Below are positions 12,989 to 18,342 of a DNA stretch of 18,342 nt, piece after piece. Below the pieces are notes generated by a model, which saw only the letters and a list, made by a program, of their open reading frames with translations, did no database searches and was not told the DNA's origin. Source of the stretch: Candidatus Bathyarchaeota archaeon RBG_13_52_12. GTDB taxonomy: Archaea; Thermoproteota; Bathyarchaeia; TCS64. The stretch covers positions 1-18,342 of the forward strand of contig MEZF01000061.1 of assembly GCA_001774245.1 (NCBI GenBank), read 5' to 3'. Both the position numbers and the translations under genes were made by a program. The first letter of the stretch is position 1; the number at the start of each line of letters is the position of its first letter.

Positions 12989-14824
12989 TTAATTCAGCTT
13001 GACTACCTTGTTGAGTTCCTCGGCTTCCTCCACCAAGCCGAGTTTCTTCATAGTCGCCTCAGTGGGGATGCCTCTGTCGTCCCAGCCGCGTTTCTCATAG
13101 TAGTAGCTGAGGAGCGTGTCGTACTTCGATTTGTCGAGTTTCTTCCCAGTGAGAGGTCCTTGGGTGAGGGGGTCCTTGAACCACCGCTCAGGTGGATAAT
13201 CCATTTTGCGATCCCACTTACCCTCGAATTCTCGGATCCAGAAGGCGCGTATGAGGGCGTAGACCCTGTCGCCGAGCGACCACATGTCGTCGAGGCTCCA
13301 CTTGAGACCGGTTGCTGCCTCCATGTACTTGGGGTAGTGGTCGACCTCGAAGCCGAGTTCTATCCAGGGGAACCTGCAGGCGACGAGGCACTCGAACATG
13401 CCTCCGCGGATGCGCTGGAACTCGATGACCTTGTCAGCCTTCGCTGGGCCATACTCCTCCCGCGTGCCGCTGCTTATCTCCCAGCTTATGACCCAGGCGT
13501 CCTTGTGGTGGGCGCCTATGGGGCTTGTGCCGAAGCTGAGGCTCATGCCGGGGCAGTGGTGGCAGTCGTAGGCGCTGCACTCGAGGCCCTTTACCTGCAT
13601 CGCGAAGTCCGCGGAGCCTTTGCCGATCTTCTCAGCTGCGGCTTTTGTGCCCATCCCGAAGAGTGCACCGTGGCCACGCATGAAGGACATGTCCTCGATG
13701 AGCTTCTGAGAGCCATCGAAGTCGCCCCAGCCGAGCTTGAGACCCTTTACCAGCTTCTTCTCGCTGCACTCCATTGCAAACCCAATGGAGCTGCCTGCAC
13801 TGATGGTGTCAAGGCCAAGCATGTCGCACATCCTGTTGAGGCGCCCGACCTGCTTGAGGTCGCCGACGCCGATGTTGCTGCCCAGCATGACGACGTTCTC
13901 GTAGTCGAGCTCGCTTTCCTCACCGTTAGTGTCGAGGATGACGTTCCCGCAGATCATGTTACAATTGGGGCAGCCGCGTTGCTTGATGGTGGTCGCCTCC
14001 ATGGTGTTGCCGTCGATCTCTTTGCTGTGGTCGAAGACGCCCTCTCTAAAGTTGTATGTCGGCAGAGTTGAGGCGGCTTGGCACCACTCCACGGTGGACA
14101 TGGTGCCTTGGGCCTTCCAGTGTTTGTAGTTCGGTCTCTTTAGGAGATCCTGGAAGCCCTCCCTGCCCATCTTCTGGAGAGCTTCCTTGTCGGCTACTGG
14201 TATCTCTCCCGTGCCCTTGATTATGACCGCCTTGAGGTTCTTGCTACCCATGACGGCGCCCATACCAGGGCGCCCTCCAGCTCGCCCCTCCTGGCTTACG
14301 ACTGTGGAGATGCGGCATAGGTTCTCACCGCTCTGGCCAATGGTCAGTACGCCTGTGGCTGCTCCATGTTCCTTTTTTAAAATCTTCTCTGTCTCATAGC
14401 TGTCTTTGCCCCAGAGGTCTGCGGCGCTTTTCAACTCGACTTCGTCGTCATTTATCCAGAGGTAACTCGGCTTCTTCGCCTTGCCCTTTACGACTATTCC
14501 ATCGAGGCCGGCTTTTCTGAGGTTGGGGGAAGCCATTGTTCCTAGGTTGCCGTCGCCGTAGCCGCCCGTAAGGGGGCTCTTGGCGGCGACGACCATCTTG
14601 CCGCTGTTGACGGTGGGCAGGCCCGCGTAGAGGCCGCCTGCGAATATGAGGATGTTATCGGGGCTGAGGGGGTCGGTTCCTGGCTTGAGCTCGTCCCAGA
14701 GGAGCTTCACGGCGAGGCCGCGGCCGCCGACGAACTTCAGTGCGAGTTCTTCTGAATACTCAGTATTGACCGCCTTACCTTTTGTCAAGTCGACTCTGAG
14801 GAGCCGTCCCGTCCATCCCTTCAA
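12989..14824 (-). CDS. Aldehyde:ferredoxin oxidoreductase family protein (tungstopterin)
   Basis: This 611-residue protein belongs to the AOR family of tungsten-bispyranopterin enzymes that oxidise aldehydes to acids with ferredoxin. It has the N-terminal GWTGRLLRVDLTKG and VGGRGLA segments, the GMGAVMGSKNLKAV motif near 187-200, and 4Fe-4S ligands at Cys285, Cys288 and Cys292 (CPNCNMIC) plus Cys483 (VACRF), close to positions 288, 291, 295 and 494 in the Pyrococcus furiosus enzyme. A cysteine- and histidine-rich stretch at 416-424 (CSAYDCHHC) replaces the usual sequence near the cofactor pocket. Length is normal. The TTG at 14824 is the only start before the conserved N-terminus; the frame closes with a TAG shortly upstream. 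The substrate is not known. It lies 174 bases upstream of the membrane operon. Confidence 0.93.
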   Translation of the reverse strand: MKGWTGRLLRVDLTKGKAVNTEYSEELALKFVGGRGLAVKLLWDELKPGTDPLSPDNILIFAGGLYAGLPTVNSGKMVVAAKSPLTGGYGDGNLGTMASPNLRKAGLDGIVVKGKAKKPSYLWINDDEVELKSAADLWGKDSYETEKILKKEHGAATGVLTIGQSGENLCRISTVVSQEGRAGGRPGMGAVMGSKNLKAVIIKGTGEIPVADKEALQKMGREGFQDLLKRPNYKHWKAQGTMSTVEWCQAASTLPTYNFREGVFDHSKEIDGNTMEATTIKQRGCPNCNMICGNVILDTNGEESELDYENVVMLGSNIGVGDLKQVGRLNRMCDMLGLDTISAGSSIGFAMECSEKKLVKGLKLGWGDFDGSQKLIEDMSFMRGHGALFGMGTKAAAEKIGKGSADFAMQVKGLECSAYDCHHCPGMSLSFGTSPIGAHHKDAWVISWEISSGTREEYGPAKADKVIEFQRIRGGMFECLVACRFPWIELGFEVDHYPKYMEAATGLKWSLDDMWSLGDRVYALIRAFWIREFEGKWDRKMDYPPERWFKDPLTQGPLTGKKLDKSKYDTLLSYYYEKRGWDDRGIPTEATMKKLGLVEEAEELNKVVKLN

Positions 14825-14883
14825 AAAGCATACACCTGATAACTGTAAAAGCTAAAGACTGATAAGGATTACACTTACGAGAT

Positions 14884-14894
14884 GTTTAATAATA
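14884..14894 (-). promoter_or_regulatory. Weak TATA-like element of the AOR gene
   Basis: On the minus strand TATTATTAAAC lies about 60 bases before the TTG at 14824 and would give a leader of roughly 40 bases. It shares the divergent intergenic region with the RidA-like gene promoter. Confidence 0.3.
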
Positions 14895-14990
14895 CACATC
14901 GAATCTAGTGGGAGCAACCGAAATAGATGAAGTGAACTCAGGCACTCACTCCCCTAAACTCTCAACGCCTATTGGTTTCTCTGGGACGGT

Positions 14991-14998
14991 TTTATATC
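14991..14998 (+). promoter_or_regulatory. TATA box of the RidA-like gene
   Basis: TTTATATC at 14991-14998 predicts a transcript start near 15021, two bases before the GTG at 15023. This implies leaderless translation. Confidence 0.55.
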
Positions 14999-15022
14999 GC
15001 TAAATCAGGAGAGCTTCTTTGA

Positions 15023-15511
15023 GTGGACATGAGGATAGAAGCAAGGTTAAAGGAGCTCAATATCAGTCTCCCTGAACCAATTAAGGTGCCACCGAGTTTC
15101 CGGCAGACGTTTCCCTTCGTCAGGGTGCACGATAACAGGGCTTATGTCTCGGGGCACGGTCCGACGAACCCCGACGGGACCCTCGCCAAGCTCCTCGGCA
15201 AGGTAGGGGCAGAGGTGACGCAGGAGCAGGCATACGGCGCGGCACGTCTCACTGGGCTTGCGATAATCGCGAGCCTCAAGCAGGAGCTCGGCGACCTCGA
15301 CAGGGTGGAGAAGTGGCTGCGGGTCTTCGGTATGGTCAATTCAGCCCCCGGCTTCAAGAACCAGCCAGCAGTGATCAATGGCTTCTCCGATCTCATTATC
15401 GAGGTCTGGGGGAAGGAGGCGGGGAGGCATGCGAGGTCCGCAGTCGGGTTGGCCGAGCTGCCATTCGGTTTACCCGTCGAGATAGAGGCTGAGATCCTGA
15501 TTAAGCCCTAG
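15023..15511 (+). CDS. RidA (YjgF/YER057c/UK114) family protein
   Basis: The 162-residue protein belongs to the RidA/YjgF superfamily, whose best-studied members hydrolyse reactive enamine or imine intermediates to 2-oxoacids and ammonia. The family pattern is visible in RAYVSGHGPTNPDG (near 39-52) and in the C-terminal HARSAVGLAELPFGLPVEIEAE, which holds the arginine and glutamates typical of the trimer-interface pocket. It is longer than archetypal RidA (about 130), like YjgH-type members. The GTG at 15023 fits the TATA box at 14991-14998; an in-frame ATG at 15029 is the alternative. It ends on a CTAG shared with the stop of the convergent MoaD-like gene. Its substrate is unknown. Confidence 0.85.
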   Translation: MDMRIEARLKELNISLPEPIKVPPSFRQTFPFVRVHDNRAYVSGHGPTNPDGTLAKLLGKVGAEVTQEQAYGAARLTGLAIIASLKQELGDLDRVEKWLRVFGMVNSAPGFKNQPAVINGFSDLIIEVWGKEAGRHARSAVGLAELPFGLPVEIEAEILIKP

Positions 15512-15783
15512 CCGCCTGCTGTCGGCTGCATGACGACGACCTCGTCCCCATCCTTTAGCTTGGTTTGTGTGCCGTCCATCATGTCTATACTCTTACCGTT
15601 GACGAGGATGGCGAGGTCCTTTCCTCCCACGTGGAATTCTCCGAGGTAGCCCTGACGCTGCCCGGTCTTCTGCCCGATTTTGGCTACGATCGTTGTGATG
15701 GTTGCGCCCTCGGCGAGCTCTACTTCGTGGCGTCTGCCGATTATGGCTGAGATGTCGCCGAAGACGCGGACGGTGATTTTCAT
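15508..15783 (-). CDS. MoaD/ThiS-like ubiquitin-fold sulfur-carrier protein
   Basis: The 91-residue protein has the beta-grasp fold of MoaD/ThiS proteins and ends in the diagnostic GlyGly (PTAGG), which is activated by adenylation and carries a thiocarboxylate. The start MKITVRVFGDISAIIG and the DGDEVVVMQPTAGG end are typical. MoaD-type proteins give sulfur for molybdopterin, the same pterin that AOR-family tungsten enzymes need. It lies 49 bases downstream of two AOR genes on the same strand, so cofactor supply for them is a natural inference. I prefer the ATG at 15783 over the TTG at 15792 because MKI matches the family N-terminus. It could also act in tRNA thiolation or as a protein modifier, as archaeal SAMPs do. 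Confidence 0.8.
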   Translation of the reverse strand: MKITVRVFGDISAIIGRRHEVELAEGATITTIVAKIGQKTGQRQGYLGEFHVGGKDLAILVNGKSIDMMDGTQTKLKDGDEVVVMQPTAGG

Positions 15784-15832
15784 CGTAACCAACGGTTGTG
15801 TGGTGGAAAATAAGGATTGATAAAAGTGGGGA

Positions 15833-17701
15833 TTATAGTCTGAGCTTCTGCATCGCTGGCTCGCATTCGTCGAGTCCCAATCTCCTCAGGGTTTCCTTCT
15901 CAGGTATGCCTCTCTCGTCCCAGCCGAGGGTCTCGAAGTAGACCTGCATCTTCTTGTCCACGACCGCTTTGTCTGTCGTCCTCCCCTTGAAGGGTCCCGA
16001 CGGAAGGGGCTCGTAGAACCTGGGCGGATTATCGTCGTCTCTCAGGGGCTCCCACGTCGCGTCAGGTCCCCCTAGTAGGAGGAGAACCTTCTGCAGGGTG
16101 ATGATCCTAGGCCCAGTGACTCGCCTCCAGCTCTCTATATTAATGTGATAACCCGTGATGGCTTTTGCGAAATCGAACACGAGTTCCTGGGGTACACCGT
16201 TGTAGGCGAAGCTGCAGAAGACCCCAGAATCTGCGAAGATGCTTCCAGACATGTCCGTGTAGCCGTCGGAGACCAGGCTAGAGTGGTCTCCTCCCTGGAC
16301 GCTGGCTGCGTAGCCTATGTCATGTGCGAAGTCGGCGTCGCTGCGGGTACCATGGGCGCCGACCTCTATTCCCTTGACCACGACGGCGTACTTGAGGAGC
16401 TCCTCGGGCTTCATCCTCTTCATCTCTGCGATCTTAAGGGCGGCCCGGTAGGTGCCTTCGGCGATGACGTCCCCTATCCCCTCCCGGTTCGCCACCATCC
16501 GCATGAAGCGATCGAAGGCGTTCACGTCTCCCCACTCGAGCTTGAATCCGATGTCCTCCTCCGTAAGTATGCCCCTCTGGTAGAGCTCAGCGGCGTAGCT
16601 AATGGCGCTCATCCCATTAATCCCGCTGTGGCCAAGCAGGTCGCATAAGGTGCTGAGGTGGATTATCTCCTCAGCGTTGAATATGCCGAAGTTGGTGCCG
16701 CAGTGGGACTCCAGCTCGTAGTCGGGCATGTCGGTGATATCCCCCTTCCAGGGTCCGGACTTTATGCAGCTGACTTTCATGCAGTTTGTTGTGCAGTTGA
16801 AGTCTGTCCACTTCTTCTTGACCCAGAAGCGGGTCTCAAACATGGGTCCGCCGACTCCCTTCTCGTCGTGCCACTCCTCTTGCCAGTTCCTTATGGGCTC
16901 GCTGCTTGTTCCGTTGCCGAAGCCATAACCACCATAGCCCGTGCCCCAGCGCCTGAACTGTGTCCTCGCGATGAGGTGCTCGTGGGTCTTCTTCCAGATG
17001 ATCTTCGCCGTCTCAGGGGAGTCGGGTGCAGGCATCCTGCCGCGTCCCTTTGCCACAATTGCTTTGAGGTTCTTGCTGCCCATAACCGAGCCGTATCCGC
17101 CGTATCCGCATGCGTGGCAGAGTTTGGACATGACCGCGGCGTTTCTGACGAGGTTCTCGCCAGCGGGGCCGATGTAGATGGAGCCGGGCTCGCGCCAGAG
17201 ACCGACGTTTGGCTTTCTCTTGGCGAAATCGGCGCCCACTTCCTTGTTGATGGCGATGAGTGTCTCCTCACCATTCATCCCCCAGAGATGCTTCGCGGGT
17301 TTTATCTCCCCCCCGTCGTCGGCGACCTTGATGTAGACCGGCTCATCGGCCTTCCCAGTGACTATGACGCCGTCGTAGCCCGCGCACTTCAACTCGTGGG
17401 CGAACTCAGTCGAGGCCGTAGAGCCTACGGTGCCGTTGCTCATGGGGCTCTTACCTGAGACGCATATCCTGCCTCCGGGGTAAATTCCGGTCATCGGCCC
17501 CGTCAGCGCGATGAGGAGGTTCTCCGGCCCAAGAGGGTCGATGTTCTTCCACCTCTTTCCTAGTCTGTCCCAGAGTATCTTGGCCGCGAGGCCGCGGCCC
17601 CCGAAGAACATCTCGAGCGTCGCGTCGTTGAGCCTTGTGTCCTTTATCTTTCTTCTCGTCAGGTCAGCTTCTAGGAACTTACTCGCGTATCCTCCCGGCA
17701 C
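15833..17701 (-). CDS. Aldehyde:ferredoxin oxidoreductase family protein, variant cluster motif
   Basis: This 622-residue protein is a second AOR-family enzyme. It shows FFGGRGLAAKILWDRL near 32-47, GSVMGSKNLKAIVAKG near 204-219 and the C-terminal GWDERGIPEKETLRRLGL. The 4Fe-4S cysteines are spaced unusually: Cys303, Cys307 and Cys312 (Cx3Cx4C) in place of Cx2Cx3C, with Cys496 (VFCSF) as probable fourth ligand. Extra cysteines at 195 and 198 (CHACGYGGYGS) sit where other members have an arginine-rich turn. The GTG at 17701 follows a strong GGAGGGAGG site at 17705-17713. It is 33 bases downstream of a paralogue and precedes the MoaD-like gene, so the three probably form one operon. Substrate unknown. 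Confidence 0.9.
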   Translation of the reverse strand: MPGGYASKFLEADLTRRKIKDTRLNDATLEMFFGGRGLAAKILWDRLGKRWKNIDPLGPENLLIALTGPMTGIYPGGRICVSGKSPMSNGTVGSTASTEFAHELKCAGYDGVIVTGKADEPVYIKVADDGGEIKPAKHLWGMNGEETLIAINKEVGADFAKRKPNVGLWREPGSIYIGPAGENLVRNAAVMSKLCHACGYGGYGSVMGSKNLKAIVAKGRGRMPAPDSPETAKIIWKKTHEHLIARTQFRRWGTGYGGYGFGNGTSSEPIRNWQEEWHDEKGVGGPMFETRFWVKKKWTDFNCTTNCMKVSCIKSGPWKGDITDMPDYELESHCGTNFGIFNAEEIIHLSTLCDLLGHSGINGMSAISYAAELYQRGILTEEDIGFKLEWGDVNAFDRFMRMVANREGIGDVIAEGTYRAALKIAEMKRMKPEELLKYAVVVKGIEVGAHGTRSDADFAHDIGYAASVQGGDHSSLVSDGYTDMSGSIFADSGVFCSFAYNGVPQELVFDFAKAITGYHINIESWRRVTGPRIITLQKVLLLLGGPDATWEPLRDDDNPPRFYEPLPSGPFKGRTTDKAVVDKKMQVYFETLGWDERGIPEKETLRRLGLDECEPAMQKLRL

Positions 17702-17704
17702 CTT

Positions 17705-17713
17705 CCTCCCTCC
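17705..17713 (-). promoter_or_regulatory. Strong Shine-Dalgarno site of the second AOR gene
   Basis: On the minus strand this reads GGAGGGAGG, 3-7 bases before the GTG at 17701. It fixes the start of the 622-residue AOR-family protein despite the short gap to the preceding gene. Confidence 0.6.
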
Positions 17714-17734
17714 TTATTAATAAAAAATAGGATA

Positions 17735-18342
17735 TTACACTCTGAGTTTTTTCATCGCGGACTCGCAGTCGCTTAGCCCAAGCTTCTTCAGGGTCTCCTT
17801 TGTGGGGATGCCCCTGTTATCCCACCCGAGGGTCTCGAAGTACTTCTGGAGCTTCTCGTCGACGATCTTCTTGTCGGTAATCTTCCCCTTGAATGGACCT
17901 GTCGGCAATGGGTCATAGAACCTCGGCGGGTTGTCGTCGTCCTTTATGGGCTCCCATGTGACATCCGGGCCTCCTAGTAACATCAGTGCCTTCTGCAGAG
18001 TGACAATCCTGGGGCCGGTGACTCGACGCCAGCTCTCGAGTGTGATAGGGAAACCCGTTACGGCTTTAGCGAAGTCGAAGACGAGCTCCTGAGGGACTCC
18101 ATAGTAACAGAAGTTGCAGAAAACAGCGGAGTCGGTGAAGATAGAGCCGCTCATGTCCGTGTAACCATCTACAGCCGTGGAGGTGTGGTCGCCACCCTGG
18201 ACGCTGGCTGCATAAGCGATGTCGTGGGTATAGTCTGCGTCGCTCCTAGTCCCGTGAGCGCCGATCTCGATGCCCTTGACGTGGACGGCAAACTTGAGGA
18301 GTTCATCGGGCTTCATCTTCTTCATCTGGGCAATTTTGATGG
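17735..18342 (-). CDS. Aldehyde:ferredoxin oxidoreductase family protein, C-terminal part (runs off window)
   Basis: Only the last 201 or so residues are in the window; the frame stays open to its edge, so the start lies beyond base 18342. The visible part aligns without gaps to the C-terminus of the adjacent AOR-family gene: over 196 residues I count 46 differences, about 77% identity. Shared segments include GAHGTRSDAD, YAASVQGGDH, YTDMSGSIF and GVPQELVFDFAKA. A cysteine in VFCNFCYYG is the probable fourth cluster ligand, with a second cysteine three residues on that the paralogue lacks. The gap to the next gene is 33 bases. It is the upstream gene of a tandem pair that probably arose by duplication. 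Confidence 0.88.
   Translation of the reverse strand, partial: IKIAQMKKMKPDELLKFAVHVKGIEIGAHGTRSDADYTHDIAYAASVQGGDHTSTAVDGYTDMSGSIFTDSAVFCNFCYYGVPQELVFDFAKAVTGFPITLESWRRVTGPRIVTLQKALMLLGGPDVTWEPIKDDDNPPRFYDPLPTGPFKGKITDKKIVDEKLQKYFETLGWDNRGIPTKETLKKLGLSDCESAMKKLRV

Noticed and set aside
13160..14071. A 303-codon plus-strand open frame opposite the 611-residue AOR gene
   Set aside because: It lies wholly antisense to a clear AOR-family gene; its product is rich in Ala, Glu, Val and Leu with no recognisable motif, as expected from the complement of GC-rich coding sequence.
16145..17458. Long plus-strand open frames (16145-16648, 16658-17458) opposite the second AOR gene
   Set aside because: Both are antisense shadows of a gene with full-length family similarity and show no domain or ribosome-binding site of their own.
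1..18342. tRNA, rRNA, CRISPR arrays, insertion sequences
   Set aside because: Reading all intergenic gaps showed no cloverleaf arms, no regularly spaced repeats, and no transposase frame or terminal inverted repeats.

Overview
The window comes from an archaeon, probably an anaerobic, tungsten-using member of the Thermoproteota/Bathyarchaeia type; this placement is inferred from gene content only. The archaeal evidence in the sequence is direct. TATA-like boxes lie about 25-30 bp before several starts that have almost no leader (korD, the RidA gene). Other genes carry GGTGA/GGAGG Shine-Dalgarno sites, TTG and GTG starts are common, transcripts appear to end in T-rich tracts, and the gene set (four-subunit 2-oxoacid:ferredoxin oxidoreductase, ADP-forming acyl-CoA synthetase alpha subunit, several aldehyde:ferredoxin oxidoreductases) is typical of fermentative archaea.

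Layout. Bases 1-304 are AT-rich and carry no gene I can support beyond the promoter of the next operon. Bases 305-3033 (+) hold a four-gene korDABC operon, which meets a convergent Lrp/AsnC regulator (3023-3484, -). An SCP2-like gene (3682-4068, -) diverges from an HpcH/HpaI-type aldolase (4241-4993, +), which is followed by an ADP-forming acyl-CoA synthetase alpha subunit (5059-6492, +). Bases 6623-7575 (+) are a CorA-type metal-ion channel gene broken by an in-frame TGA and a one-base frameshift. Next come a PD-(D/E)XK (Mrr-like) nuclease (7647-8435, +) and a convergent amidohydrolase (8407-9603, -). Bases 9795-12814 (-) are a compact four-gene membrane operon of unknown function that begins with a DUF6754-like protein. 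Upstream of it on the same strand is a tungsten aldehyde:ferredoxin oxidoreductase (12989-14824, -). A RidA-like gene (15023-15511, +) then shares its stop site with a convergent MoaD/ThiS-like gene (15508-15783, -). That gene lies downstream of two tandem AOR-family genes (15833-17701 and 17735 to the window edge, -).

How the genes could work together (inference). KorDABC oxidises a 2-oxoacid to acyl-CoA and reduces ferredoxin. The acyl-CoA synthetase alpha subunit, with an ATP-grasp beta subunit not seen here, would convert acyl-CoA to acid plus ATP. The AOR-family enzymes would oxidise aldehydes to acids with ferredoxin. The class II aldolase-type protein could produce or consume pyruvate and an aldehyde. 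The MoaD-like carrier may supply sulfur for the tungstopterin cofactor, and the RidA-like protein may remove reactive enamines or imines. The four-gene membrane module next to an AOR gene is the best candidate here for an undescribed system: two proteins have a TM - soluble domain - TM layout and two are polytopic membrane proteins.
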